A DNA stretch of 64,000 bases from Muribaculaceae bacterium (lineage in GTDB: Bacteria; Bacteroidota; Bacteroidia; Bacteroidales; Muribaculaceae). The stretch spans positions 92,118 to 156,117 of the forward strand of contig JAMPII010000001.1 in the NCBI GenBank assembly GCA_023662835.1. Direction: 5' to 3'. Positions within the stretch are counted from its first letter, which is position 1. Every line of letters begins with the position of its first letter. A program made the position numbers and the translations under genes. The notes beneath the pieces were generated by a model. That model was not told the DNA's origin. It did not search any database and worked only from the letters and a program-made list of their open reading frames with translations. Of this stretch, positions 34,223 through 44,742 are shown piece after piece.

Positions 34223-34680
34223 TGGAATATTGGGCTATAATCGACAACCAACAAGTCGGGCCATATTCGCCGGCTCAGATTGCCGCAATGGGTCTTACCC
34301 CCGACACACTGGTTTGGCGCAACGGAATGAGCCGATGGGAAAAAGCACGTTATATCAGCGACTTCGCACAATTTTTTCCGCCCGAATTTGCGCCCGGAAC
34401 AACGCAATGGCAAAACAATGATATGCCCGACCCGCCTTCAAACTATCTGATATGGTCGATAATATCTTTTCTGCTATGCTGTCAGCTGACGGGCGCTATC
34501 GCACTGGTCTACTCCGTATTGGTTGAGTACCGCTATTCACACGGCAACTACGCCGGAGCGCAAAGTGCCTCGTCGATTGCCAAAACTTGGAATATTATTT
34601 CAATCGTTCTGGCATTAGTCTCAATTCCGGTGATGCTGTTTACAGGATTGTTTACCGGATTGCTCGGCTTAATTCTTTAG
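34222..34680 (+). CDS. GYF-like (DUF4339) plus CD225/dispanin-type membrane protein
   Basis: 152 residues in two parts. The N-terminal half (1-50) is a GYF_2/DUF4339 domain with the pattern YWAIIDNQQVGPYSPAQI...DTLVWRNGMSRWEKA. The C-terminal half has two membrane helices with the dispanin-like SIISFLLCCQLTGAIALVYS...NYAGAQSASSIAKTWNIIS arrangement seen in interferon-induced transmembrane proteins. This pairing recurs in Bacteroidales; the function is unknown. The start overlaps the deoC stop, and the DUF2752 gene follows 8 bp later. Confidence 0.88.
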   Translation: MEYWAIIDNQQVGPYSPAQIAAMGLTPDTLVWRNGMSRWEKARYISDFAQFFPPEFAPGTTQWQNNDMPDPPSNYLIWSIISFLLCCQLTGAIALVYSVLVEYRYSHGNYAGAQSASSIAKTWNIISIVLALVSIPVMLFTGLFTGLLGLIL

Positions 34681-34688
34681 CCCTAAGA

Positions 34689-35078
34689 ATGGCTGCAACA
34701 CCTAGCAAAAAAATCATAATTGCCTGCGCTGCAATTGTCATATTGGCAATTGCAGCGTGGGTTTATTTTTCTTTGAATCCGGCCGATTCACACTTGTTTC
34801 CACGATGCATGTTCTTGCAACTTACCGGGCTAAAATGTCCCGGCTGCGGAAGCCAGCGAGCCGTACATGCCCTTTTACACGGCGACATAGCAACAGCCTG
34901 GCGAATGAACGCATTGCTAATATTGGCAACCCCCGTCATAATTCTTCTCCTTGTTGCCCAGCTGTTTCGCACAGCCAACAACCGTTTCTATCGTAGGCTG
35001 AACTCTTTCCCCGTAGCTGTCGGCCTTTTCATTGTAATCATTGCCTGGTGGATTCTCCGCAACCTCTTCAATTGGTAA
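34689..35078 (+). CDS. DUF2752 family membrane protein
   Basis: 129 residues, three membrane helices, with the DUF2752 core FLQLTGLKCPGCGSQRAVHALLHGDI. The CPGCG motif suggests metal binding or disulfide formation. The start is placed at the ATG at 34689 just after the preceding gene; an upstream frame overlaps that gene. DUF2752 genes are often next to a GYF/dispanin-type gene, as here. Function unknown. Confidence 0.9.
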   Translation: MAATPSKKIIIACAAIVILAIAAWVYFSLNPADSHLFPRCMFLQLTGLKCPGCGSQRAVHALLHGDIATAWRMNALLILATPVIILLLVAQLFRTANNRFYRRLNSFPVAVGLFIVIIAWWILRNLFNW

Positions 35079-35124
35079 ATCTACCTGACCACAATCTCCG
35101 ATTGCTGAATTCTTGCTCGATGCC

Positions 35125-35264
35125 TAATTGGCTGACAATGCCAAAATAATACGCTGTTCAATCTCTTTTGGGGTTACTTTATACAACGGATGTAATGTTT
35201 CAAAATTTTCATCTTCAACAAATCTGTCAGAGCGGGTAAGCATCGCTATAAGATTTTTAGACTT
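35125..35264 (-). pseudogene. 3' remnant of an unidentified gene abutting repeat copy 2
   Basis: On the minus strand an open frame of about 46 codons, stop at 35125-35127, reads KSKNLIAMLTRSDRFV...TLHPLYKVTPKEIEQRIILAL and is protein-like, with good helical patterning. It has no start codon: upstream it continues into the palindromic repeat at 35265-35294 and then meets a stop near 35313. It looks like the C-terminal end of a larger gene whose 5' part is gone. I cannot name the family. The surrounding interval 35079-35312 is AT-rich and has no other gene. Confidence 0.5.
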
Positions 35265-35294
35265 AGGGCCCTGAAATTTTATGATATGGACCCT
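35265..35294 (+). repeat. 30-bp imperfect palindrome, copy 2
   Basis: Same unit as at 15254-15283, with one change (GGACCCT in the right arm). It is flanked on the left by a gene remnant and on the right, after 18 bp, by the stop of the Sua5-family gene. A further TTATGATATG from the centre of the unit is repeated at 35300-35309. Confidence 0.85.
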
Positions 35295-35312
35295 AATTGT
35301 TATGATATGTTT

Positions 35313-35930
35313 CTAGAGTAGGGTGGCGGTGCCTTGGCGCATTATTTCGGGCGCCGATGAGTCGGTAAGGTCGACTATGGTCGATGGCACGGCCCGACAA
35401 TCGCCGCCATCAATAATGAGTGAGGCCAGCGGAGCGTTCAGCAGCTCTGCTTCGTCGGCAGTGACGATATGTTCGCCTGTTACAGGATTGGCCGGCAGAG
35501 AGGTACTGAGAAGTGGATTGCCTAACGATTTAGCCAGGTTGCGGGCTATTGCATTGTCGGGAATTCGTAGCCCTACAATCCTGCGATCCTTGAATACACG
35601 CGGCAGCGTCGACGCCGCAGGGAGCAGAAATGTGAACGCTCCCGGTGTATTGCGACGAAGTATGTCGTAAACACGGTTGTCGATACGAGCGTACTCTGAG
35701 GCTTGGCTAATGTCGCAGCAAACAACCGACAGATTGGTTTTGCGCGGGTTTATACCCTTGTATTGGCAAATCTTTTCAACAGCGCGTTGGTTGAGCGCAT
35801 CGCACGCCAGAGCGTACAGCGAGTCGGTGGGGTAGATTATTATCTCGCCGCGTCGCAATGCTTCGACGGCCAGGTCGATATAACGTTGGTTGATCGACGA
35901 GTGAAACATCGAAAGACGAGTCCGGTTCAT
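35313..35930 (-). CDS. Sua5/YciO/YrdC-family L-threonylcarbamoyladenylate synthase
   Basis: Predicted to make threonylcarbamoyl-AMP from threonine, bicarbonate and ATP for the tRNA t6A37 modification completed by TsaE and partners. About 205 residues from the ATG at 35930 (an alternative start is at 35909). Family motifs: IIYPTDSLYALACDALN, the KGINPRKTNLSVVC nucleotide-binding segment, GAFTFLLPA, VGLRIPDN and ADEAELLNAPLASLIIDGG. YciO-type paralogues of unknown substrate have the same fold, so the exact enzymatic role is likely but not certain. The gene starts 1 bp after the rsgA stop. Confidence 0.88.
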   Translation of the reverse strand: MNRTRLSMFHSSINQRYIDLAVEALRRGEIIIYPTDSLYALACDALNQRAVEKICQYKGINPRKTNLSVVCCDISQASEYARIDNRVYDILRRNTPGAFTFLLPAASTLPRVFKDRRIVGLRIPDNAIARNLAKSLGNPLLSTSLPANPVTGEHIVTADEAELLNAPLASLIIDGGDCRAVPSTIVDLTDSSAPEIMRQGTATLL

Positions 35931-35931
35931 A

Positions 35932-36867
35932 TCAGTATGGCTTACGGTATTTATCGGGATGGGTATCGTCGAGAATCGACAGATAGGAGTTGTAGCGCGA
36001 CTGGGCAATGCGATGGTCGGCGAGGGCTTCAAGAACAGCACATCCAGGCTCATGCGTGTGGGTGCAATTACCATAGCGGCAATGCTGACTCAGCTCGAAA
36101 ATCTCAGGAAAATAGTGGCTCACTTCGTCGCGGTTCATCTCGATTGTGCCGAATCCTTTAATCCCTGGAGTGTCGATAATCCAGCCTCCCTCAGGTAATT
36201 GATAGGCCTCGGAGAAGGTAGTTGTGTGCATACCGGTGTCGTGAACGTCGGATATTCTGGCTGTGCGCGCTTCGGCCTGTGGCAGCAGGCAGTTGATAAG
36301 CGACGATTTGCCAACGCCCGAATGTCCTGAAAATAGCGATATCTTTCCGGCAAGTCCTGAGCGCAACTCGTCTATACCCTCGCCGGTAACTGTTGAGGTG
36401 AGAACAACTGGGTAGCCGATGCTTCGGTAAAGGTAGGTGACGGCTTCCAGCAGTTCGTGGCTGTCGTTGTCGTCGAGTAGGTCGGTCTTGTTTATTATTA
36501 AAGTTGCCGGCACGCGGTATGCCTCGGCCGTGGCTAAAAAACGATCGATGAAAGTGGTTGATGTAGAGGGATGGGCTAGGGTAGCTACCAAATAGGCCAT
36601 GTCGAGGTTTGCCGCTATTATATGCGACTCCTTCGACAAGTTGCTGGCGCGTCGGATGATATAGTTCTTCCGTGGTTCAACGGCTGTTATGTAGGCAATT
36701 CCGTCGGGGTTTACCGTTAGCGTTACGCGGTCGCCCACGGCAACTGGGTTTGTTGTGCGTATACCTTTGAGGCGGAAGTTGCCCTTTATCTTGCAATTGA
36801 TCTCTTTTCCGTTGTCGGCGCGAACCAAAGTCCAACTGCCGGTGTTTTTTATAACGAGTCCATTCAT
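35932..36867 (-). CDS. rsgA: Ribosome small-subunit-dependent GTPase A
   Basis: Circularly permuted GTPase that aids late 30S subunit maturation. 311 residues with an N-terminal OB-fold (1-65) and a GTPase domain in permuted order: NKTD (G4) at 126-129 precedes the P-loop GHSGVGKSS at 181-189, and DTPGIKGFG (G3) follows. The C-terminal zinc-binding [14 protein letters not shown] cluster is present. It is followed 1 bp later by the Sua5-family gene; the pair is likely co-transcribed. Confidence 0.95.
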   Translation of the reverse strand: MNGLVIKNTGSWTLVRADNGKEINCKIKGNFRLKGIRTTNPVAVGDRVTLTVNPDGIAYITAVEPRKNYIIRRASNLSKESHIIAANLDMAYLVATLAHPSTSTTFIDRFLATAEAYRVPATLIINKTDLLDDNDSHELLEAVTYLYRSIGYPVVLTSTVTGEGIDELRSGLAGKISLFSGHSGVGKSSLINCLLPQAEARTARISDVHDTGMHTTTFSEAYQLPEGGWIIDTPGIKGFGTIEMNRDEVSHYFPEIFELSQHCRYGNCTHTHEPGCAVLEALADHRIAQSRYNSYLSILDDTHPDKYRKPY

Positions 36868-36962
36868 ACAAATGCAAAGATAGCTAAAAAATACAAAAAA
36901 AATAACAATGAAAAATCAAGTCGCACATTATGCAAAAATATGTAAAAACATGTCTGTTTACG

Positions 36963-37053
36963 TTAACAATTGCAAAAAACAGGAGAGGGGTAGATATGAA
37001 TATTCTACTCGCAATTGTTAATTTTGCCGCCAATTGTGAAAAATCTACAATTG
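36963..37053. promoter_or_regulatory. Cluster of four CAATTG-centred sites upstream of susC, including an 11-bp inverted pair
   Basis: TTAACAATTGC (36963-36973) and GCAATTGTTAA (37011-37021) form a perfect inverted pair 37 bp apart. CAATTG recurs at 37031-37036 and 37048-37053, the last two near the predicted promoter. An operator for a regulator of the uptake locus is the likely role. The whole gap 36868-37138 contains no open frame of note. Confidence 0.4.
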
Positions 37054-37062
37054 CTATTTTTG
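37034..37062 (+). promoter_or_regulatory. Possible promoter of the susC-susD locus
   Basis: ATTG with TTG at 37034-37036, 18-bp spacer, TATTTTTG at 37055-37062, giving a leader of about 70 bases. The -33 part overlaps one CAATTG site. Confidence 0.5.
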
Positions 37063-37138
37063 GAAAGTATACTGCATTTATGCACTAATTACTCCTAACA
37101 TTCAACTATTTACATATAAATACACATTTATTAACCGT

Positions 37139-40100
37139 ATGAAAAAATTATTATTTCTTCTTGTTGCGGTAATCACATTTACGCTCGAAGCATATGCGGC
37201 AAACCGCACGGTGCAGGGTGTTGTGGTTAGTGCTGAAGATGGAGAGCCTTTGGTCGGCGCCACAGTTGTCGGCGTCGGAACAAACATAGGCGCATCCACT
37301 AACCTTGACGGACAATTCTCACTCTCATTGCCCGACAACGTGAATAAGCTGAAAGTGTCGTATGTTGGTATGGAGACGCGCGAAGTGACGATAGCCGACG
37401 GAACAATGCGAATTGAACTCAACAGTTCAAATGTGCTCGACGAAGTAATTGCCGTTGCGTTCGGAACAGCAAAAAAATCGGCGTTTACAGGTTCTGCCGC
37501 TGTTGTTGGCTCCGAAGAACTGTCGCGGCGTATAACAACCAATGTAGCTGATGCGCTCGTAGGAACAGTACCTGGCCTTCAGATGCGTGGCGCCTCAGGA
37601 GCTCCCGGTGCTAGCCAGGGCAGCATGAATATCCGCGGTATCTCGTCGATGTATGCCGATACCGACCCATTGATTATAGTTGACGGTTCGCCTTATCCGG
37701 AATCGCTGTCAACTATCCCGCAGGGCGACATAGAATCGATAACTGTGCTGAAAGATGCCGCTTCGGCGTCGCTATATGGCGCGCGCGGTGCAGCCGGTGT
37801 TATCATCATCACCACCAAAACCGGAACGTCGCGCGAAGCCCGTGTGACACTCGATGCAAAATGGGGCGCCAATTCGCGTGCAGTACAGCGCTACGATGTT
37901 ATTGACAATGCAGGCGAATTCTATGAAGCTTACTACGATCAGGTTTACAACTACTACCTCAATGCCAGTGGATACTCGGCTCAGCAAGCCAACTTGTCGG
38001 CCAATACAAAAATGATTCAGGACCTGGCCTACAACGTTTATAAAGTGCCTGCCGGACAAACTCTAATCGGCATGAATGGTCGACTCAACCCCAATGCAAC
38101 TTTGGGTAACACCTTTACATCGCATGGTCAGGAATTCTACCTAACGCCCGACAATTGGGACGATTTGTCGTACCATACAGGCCTGCGCCAGGAATATAAT
38201 GTGACTGTTAATGGCGGTTCCGACAAGGCTACATACTATGCTTCGCTTGGCTATCTCGACGATGAAGGCTTTATCCGCGGTTCTGGCTACGAACGCCTAT
38301 CGGCACGTTTTAAAGGCGACTTCAAGGCAAAACCCTGGCTGAAACTCGGCATAAATGCCGGCTATGTTCATTCGACAACAAAACAGGTTCCTAACCGCGA
38401 GGTTGACGAAGATGCCAGCATGAACAACACTAACCTAGCTTACTACACCGACTATATAGCGCCTATATATCCCGCGTTTGTCCGCGGAATAGGCGCAGAT
38501 GGAAAGCCTTACATTATGACCGACGAGTACGGACATAAGGCTTACGACTACGGTACGCCCAACTCGGGCTACTACCTGCAGCGCGCTTTCGCTGGCAACG
38601 GTAACCCTATAGGCGCCAACAAATACAACGAAAACAAGTCGATCGGCAACCTGTTAAACGCTTCGTTTACAGCCGACTTTACATTCACGTCTTATCTTAA
38701 AGCCAATATAACCTCCTCGGTTACATGGGGCGAAACCGAATTTTCCGACTTTGGTAATATCTGGTATGGCTCAAAAGCAGCATCCAACGGTCAGCTCGAT
38801 AAATCAACTACTACATCGATGCGCACCAACAACATCCAGTCGTTGACATACTTCGATTCGTTTGGCATGCACAATATTAACGTGATGATAGGTCACGAAT
38901 GGTATAAATCGCAAAACCGCTATCTTTATGCTATGGCCCGCGGCGCTTTCTCGCCGTGGATCACAGAAATCAACGCTTTCGCTTCGCGCCCCACTTCTCA
39001 GTCCTACAAAAGCACTTACAACGTTGAAGGTTACTTCGGTCGCGCACAGTACGATTACGATTCAAAATATTTCGCTTCAGTGTCGTATCGACGCGACGCA
39101 TCGTCGCGCTTCGAAAAAAAGCACCGTTGGGGTAACTTCTGGAGCTTAGGCGCCGCCTGGATTGTGAATAAGGACTTTTTCCAGGATCTTGATTGGCTCA
39201 ACATGCTGAAAGTTAAAGCGTCGGTTGGGCAGCAAGGCAACGATAATATCAACAACTGGGCCTACATCGACCTCTACACTCTCAGCCAGTCAAGCTCGAA
39301 AACAATGGCGCCCTCGTTCTATCAAATCGGTAATCCGGAAATCACTTGGGAAACAACTACCAACTGGAACTTCGGCCTGGAATTCGAACTATTCAATAAC
39401 CGGCTCAACGGAACTATCGACGGCTACTACAAACGAACAAACGACCTTCTGTTCTGGCTCAATATCCCTGAATCGCAAGGTTCACGCGGCTACTGGAGCA
39501 ATATCGGCGACGTACGCAACGCAGGTATAGAGGTTGCCCTGACAGGTACAATCATCAAAACCCGCAACATCAACTGGAACGTAAACCTTAATTTCTCCCA
39601 CAACGAATCAAAAATCCTGAAACTACCCGCCAGCAAGAAACTATATGGAGGTTTCGACAGCAGCGAAAACAATATCTCGTTCTGGTATCAGGAAGGAAAA
39701 TCGCTCTACAATCTATATCTCCCTGTGTATGCCGGAGTGAACGAAAAAGGTGAAGCTCTGTATTACACCGATTCCTCGATCGATATGGAAAATGAAGGGC
39801 AGAATTCACCCGCGCGTAAGAAGGACGGGACAACTACCGACATCAACCTTGCTCCCAGCTACGAACTTGGTAGCTCGATGCCAAAACTGTTCGGCGGATT
39901 CGGCACCTCAATTCAAGCTTATGGCTTCGACGCTTCGGTTCAGTTCGATTTCTCGATTGGCGGCAAGGTTTACGACACTCAGTACGAAAAGTACATGACA
40001 CCGGCCGAAACAACAAAGAGCGCCGGTCAAACCTACCACCGCGACTATAAAAAATCATGGTCGCCCGAAAACCCCAACTCGAACATTCCACGCTGGCAGT

Positions 40101-40366
40101 TTGGCGACAAATACACGGCAGCCAAATCCGACCGCTTCCTTACCTCGGCACGCTACCTGAACTTCCAGTCGTTCACCTTAGGCTATACACTACCGCGCCT
40201 GTGGAAAGAAATTTCCAATATCCGCGTGTTCGTAATGGGCGAAAATCTCTGTTTCTGGTCGGCGCGCAAAGGACTCGACCCGCGTTATGCCTACTCCGGC
40301 AACAACGGTATGTCGCCCTACTCACCTGCCCGCAACATATCCGGCGGTGTTCAAGTAACATTCTAA
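37139..40366 (+). CDS. SusC/RagA-family TonB-dependent outer-membrane transporter
   Basis: A 1075-residue outer-membrane beta-barrel transporter that imports glycans, peptides or other nutrients with its SusD lid, energised through TonB. In order: signal peptide (1-21), a carboxypeptidase-regulatory-like domain (about 23-100; GEPLVGATVVGVGTNIGASTNLDGQFSL), the plug with MNIRGISSMYADTDPLIIVDG and a LYGARGAAGVIIITTKTG segment (about 150-230), and a barrel ending in an aromatic C-terminal strand (GGVQVTF). The substrate cannot be told from the sequence, since no enzymes are linked. It heads a three-gene locus with susD and a SusE-like gene. Confidence 0.95.
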   Translation: MKKLLFLLVAVITFTLEAYAANRTVQGVVVSAEDGEPLVGATVVGVGTNIGASTNLDGQFSLSLPDNVNKLKVSYVGMETREVTIADGTMRIELNSSNVLDEVIAVAFGTAKKSAFTGSAAVVGSEELSRRITTNVADALVGTVPGLQMRGASGAPGASQGSMNIRGISSMYADTDPLIIVDGSPYPESLSTIPQGDIESITVLKDAASASLYGARGAAGVIIITTKTGTSREARVTLDAKWGANSRAVQRYDVIDNAGEFYEAYYDQVYNYYLNASGYSAQQANLSANTKMIQDLAYNVYKVPAGQTLIGMNGRLNPNATLGNTFTSHGQEFYLTPDNWDDLSYHTGLRQEYNVTVNGGSDKATYYASLGYLDDEGFIRGSGYERLSARFKGDFKAKPWLKLGINAGYVHSTTKQVPNREVDEDASMNNTNLAYYTDYIAPIYPAFVRGIGADGKPYIMTDEYGHKAYDYGTPNSGYYLQRAFAGNGNPIGANKYNENKSIGNLLNASFTADFTFTSYLKANITSSVTWGETEFSDFGNIWYGSKAASNGQLDKSTTTSMRTNNIQSLTYFDSFGMHNINVMIGHEWYKSQNRYLYAMARGAFSPWITEINAFASRPTSQSYKSTYNVEGYFGRAQYDYDSKYFASVSYRRDASSRFEKKHRWGNFWSLGAAWIVNKDFFQDLDWLNMLKVKASVGQQGNDNINNWAYIDLYTLSQSSSKTMAPSFYQIGNPEITWETTTNWNFGLEFELFNNRLNGTIDGYYKRTNDLLFWLNIPESQGSRGYWSNIGDVRNAGIEVALTGTIIKTRNINWNVNLNFSHNESKILKLPASKKLYGGFDSSENNISFWYQEGKSLYNLYLPVYAGVNEKGEALYYTDSSIDMENEGQNSPARKKDGTTTDINLAPSYELGSSMPKLFGGFGTSIQAYGFDASVQFDFSIGGKVYDTQYEKYMTPAETTKSAGQTYHRDYKKSWSPENPNSNIPRWQFGDKYTAAKSDRFLTSARYLNFQSFTLGYTLPRLWKEISNIRVFVMGENLCFWSARKGLDPRYAYSGNNGMSPYSPARNISGGVQVTF

Positions 40367-40386
40367 TTTAATCTACGATTCTGACA

Positions 40387-42084
40387 ATGAAAAAATTATT
40401 ATATACAGCCTTCGCGGCAACAGCACTGCTGGCAACAACCGGATGTATCGAGGAAGTCGACCCGATGACCAACATTGTAACCTCCAATCAGGTGAACAAG
40501 GCTCCCGGCAGTTTCGATGCGCTCACCGATGCGCTCACATCACCGCTGGTTGGACAGTTTAACTATTGGCCGGCACAAATGTTCCCAATGGATTATGGCT
40601 ATCCGTCGATGTTCCTTATACGCGACGTGATGGGGCAGGACATGGTTTGCAATAACTCGGGTTCGTATTATGGCGCATGGGCCTTTTGTACAACATCGAT
40701 TTATCCTAAATATGCTTTGTGCCAGTTCCCTTGGACCGATTACTTCCAGTGGATTAAAAACTGCAACATTGTTATCGGATTCGCCGGCAGCGAACCTGAT
40801 GAAGACCGCTACACTGGTGTCGGTATAGCCTACGCCCTGCGCGCAATGTTCTACACCGACCTGGCTATGATGTACTCACAGCAGACATATTTGAACGATC
40901 CGCAGTCGCTCACTGTGCCCTGGGTCGATGAGCACTCAACAACTGCCGATTCCTACCACAATCCACGCGTAACAAATGAAGTGATGTTCAACCATATCAT
41001 TTCCGACCTCGATAACGCTGAAAAATATCTCGCCAACTATGTGCGACCCGATGGCAAGACACCCGACTTGTCGGTTGTTTACGGTCTCAAAGCTCGCGCA
41101 TATCTATATATGGGCGAGTGGGCATTGGCTCAAAAATATGCTAAAGAGGCGCAGAAAGGCTACGTTATGATGTCGCAGGCCGAATATTGCGACCGCAACA
41201 CCGGCTTCAATACCCACAATTCATCGTGGATGTTATATGTAGGCTTCAAATCAGACGACCCGTGTATTCAAGAAAACGACGCCGATTCATCATGGGGCTC
41301 CACAATGTCGTACGAAATTTTCCATAACGGCGGCAAAGGTTGCGGCTACGCATCGAACTATGGCTATCAAATTGCCGTCATCGACCGACACCTCTATGAA
41401 ACTATCCCAGCATCCGACTTCCGCAAGGGCTTGTTTGTCGATTTCGCCGTTAACGACCTCGATCCCGAAGCTGACGATTACGAGCAACAACTCATCAAAT
41501 TCCTATCGGCCTATTCCGACTATCCCGATGAATTGGCAACTACTCCTGTAAGTCCTGAGTATGCTTACGGTGTAGCCGGATTCTCAACGAAATTCCGTGT
41601 AGCAGGCGGTTTAGCCGGCCATAACAACCAGTATATAGGCTTCCTTCAAGAAATACCTTTGATGCGCGTTGAAGAAATGAAACTTATCGAGGCTGAAGCG
41701 GCAGGTATGCTTAACGAAAGCGAAGGCATTCGCTTGCTTACCGAGTTTGCTCTTACCCGCGACCCCAACTACAAGTATGGCACGCACAACGAAGCATACT
41801 ATAACCCAAAGAACACACAGTTCCAGAACGAAATCTGGTGGCAGCGCCGAGTTGAGCTCTGGGGCGAAGGTTTCGGTATGTACGATATGAAGCGTTTCCA
41901 GAAAGGTCTTATCCGTTCTTACGAAAACACCAACCATATCGACATGTACCAGTGGAACGTTGAGACAACTCCACAATGGATGACATTCCTATTCGGCGGA
42001 ACAGAGCCTACCTACAACTACGATCTGATTCAGAATCCGCTGCCAACGCCCCCAAGCAACAACTCTCCCAAGCACGTGTGGTAA
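40387..42084 (+). CDS. SusD/RagB-family substrate-binding lipoprotein
   Basis: Surface lipoprotein (565 residues, lipobox ATTGC near residue 19) that caps the SusC barrel and binds the substrate. SusD features: acidic residues after the Cys, a long loop region, then GIAYALRAMFYTDLAMMYSQ (the TPR-like SusD signature), VVYGLKARAYLYMGEWALAQ and WWQRRVELWGEGFGMYDMKRF near the C-terminus. It starts 20 bp after susC, so the two are co-transcribed. It clearly differs from the orphan SusD-like gene at 25769-27914, which is neither lipid-anchored nor paired. Confidence 0.95.
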   Translation: MKKLLYTAFAATALLATTGCIEEVDPMTNIVTSNQVNKAPGSFDALTDALTSPLVGQFNYWPAQMFPMDYGYPSMFLIRDVMGQDMVCNNSGSYYGAWAFCTTSIYPKYALCQFPWTDYFQWIKNCNIVIGFAGSEPDEDRYTGVGIAYALRAMFYTDLAMMYSQQTYLNDPQSLTVPWVDEHSTTADSYHNPRVTNEVMFNHIISDLDNAEKYLANYVRPDGKTPDLSVVYGLKARAYLYMGEWALAQKYAKEAQKGYVMMSQAEYCDRNTGFNTHNSSWMLYVGFKSDDPCIQENDADSSWGSTMSYEIFHNGGKGCGYASNYGYQIAVIDRHLYETIPASDFRKGLFVDFAVNDLDPEADDYEQQLIKFLSAYSDYPDELATTPVSPEYAYGVAGFSTKFRVAGGLAGHNNQYIGFLQEIPLMRVEEMKLIEAEAAGMLNESEGIRLLTEFALTRDPNYKYGTHNEAYYNPKNTQFQNEIWWQRRVELWGEGFGMYDMKRFQKGLIRSYENTNHIDMYQWNVETTPQWMTFLFGGTEPTYNYDLIQNPLPTPPSNNSPKHVW

Positions 42085-42129
42085 ACAACGCGCTCTATTC
42101 ACACTCACATTATATTATATAGCATAAAA

Positions 42130-43038
42130 ATGAAAAAGTTTTTTCTTCCAATAATAGCCATTGTATGTGCGGGCGCGGTGCTGACATCGTGCGACGACGA
42201 CGATTATTCGGCCGGGCCACAATCGGATGGCGCATACTTTGCCACTACCACCGTCTGTGACTATACCAACCTGTTCCGCGACGCAACAGTGATAGAAATC
42301 CCTGTGCTCCGCAACAGTGAAGGCTCTGCCGCTTCGTTTGGCTTGACATTTACCGACCCTTCGGGTAAGTTCATCGCTCCATCGTCGGTTTACTTTGCTG
42401 AGGGCCAGTCGCAAACTCTTATTCCTATCACTTTCGATGGCGAAGATCTTGAACTTACCGATTATAAGGTTACGCTTGCGCTCGACGAAAAAGCTTATCC
42501 TTATGGAATCACAACTCTTGAGCTGACAATCGGTTTGGACGGGTCGCTGCGTTGGGCCTCGTTAGGTACAGGTAAATACACCGACGGATTTCTAACCTCG
42601 CTGTTCGGTATGGAACCTGTTGTTCAAGATGTAGAAATTCAGTACAATCTCGGCACCGAAGGACTCTACCGCATAGTTAACCCTTACGGCGACGGAACTC
42701 CCTACGTTGAGCCGGGCGAGGTTGCCCCCGACGATATCCGCTATATGGAAATCGACGCTTCCAACCCCAAAAACGTAGTTATCGAGCCATTCGCTACCGG
42801 TCTCGACTGGGGCTACGGTGAAATCGTATTCTTCAGCGCATCCTATTATTATATGGAAGGCGGATATTCAGCTGCGACTATCATAGCAAATAATCTTAAC
42901 GGCACGCTCGAGGACAATGTTATCACATTCAACAATAAAGCACTGTTCGTTCAAATGGGTACCGATCTCTATTATGGTAACACAAACGATGCTTTCCGTC
43001 TCGAACTCCCCACGACCGACGCCGACAGCCAGGAATAA
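42130..43038 (+). CDS. SusE/SusF-position surface lipoprotein of the uptake locus
   Basis: 302-residue lipoprotein: signal peptide with lipobox (VLTSC) followed by DDDD, a sign of surface export in Bacteroidetes. Two or three beta-sandwich domains follow: an Ig-like/calx-beta-like one with EIPVLRNSEGSAASFGLTF and LTDYKVTLALDEKAYPYG, then a second with GTGKYTDGFLTSLFGMEP that I associate with DUF4984/SusE-like C-terminal regions. It probably binds the locus substrate on the outer face. It follows susD by 45 bp. No glycosidase or protease is linked, so the substrate remains open. Confidence 0.75.
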   Translation: MKKFFLPIIAIVCAGAVLTSCDDDDYSAGPQSDGAYFATTTVCDYTNLFRDATVIEIPVLRNSEGSAASFGLTFTDPSGKFIAPSSVYFAEGQSQTLIPITFDGEDLELTDYKVTLALDEKAYPYGITTLELTIGLDGSLRWASLGTGKYTDGFLTSLFGMEPVVQDVEIQYNLGTEGLYRIVNPYGDGTPYVEPGEVAPDDIRYMEIDASNPKNVVIEPFATGLDWGYGEIVFFSASYYYMEGGYSAATIIANNLNGTLEDNVITFNNKALFVQMGTDLYYGNTNDAFRLELPTTDADSQE

Positions 43039-43061
43039 TCAGCAATATCTTCAATATTTTC

Positions 43062-43102
43062 AGGTCTGCACCGCCAACAGCGGTTGCAGGCCTATTTTTT
43101 TT
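43062..43102 (+). terminator. Terminator of the susC-susD-susE-like operon
   Basis: Hairpin AGGTCTGCACCGC / GCGGTTGCAGGCCT with a CAACA loop followed by eight T's. Confidence 0.9.
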
Positions 43103-43146
43103 GAATTGAACAGCGGGAAATGTTTGATTTTACAATGAATTTTCGC

Positions 43147-43154
43147 TAACTTTG
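43147..43154 (+). promoter_or_regulatory. -7 box of guaB
   Basis: TAACTTTG, 22 bp before the guaB ATG, directly after the SusE-like gene's terminator. The -33 element was not identified with confidence. Confidence 0.6.
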
Positions 43155-43164
43155 TGCGCAATAA

Positions 43165-44655
<1,491 letters not shown>

Positions 44656-44679
44656 TAACCATTACCAAACGAAATTGAC

Positions 44680-44727
44680 ATATAGAGATATAATAAAGAG
44701 CTGTCGGCTTGCGTTATATCTCTATAT
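44680..44727 (+). terminator. Inverted repeat after guaB, weak terminator
   Basis: ATATAGAGATATAA and TTATATCTCTATAT form a perfect 14-bp stem with a 20-base loop, but no long T run follows. It might be a terminator or an mRNA-stabilising hairpin before the PpiC gene. Confidence 0.5.
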
Positions 44728-44742
44728 TTAACTTATTTACAG

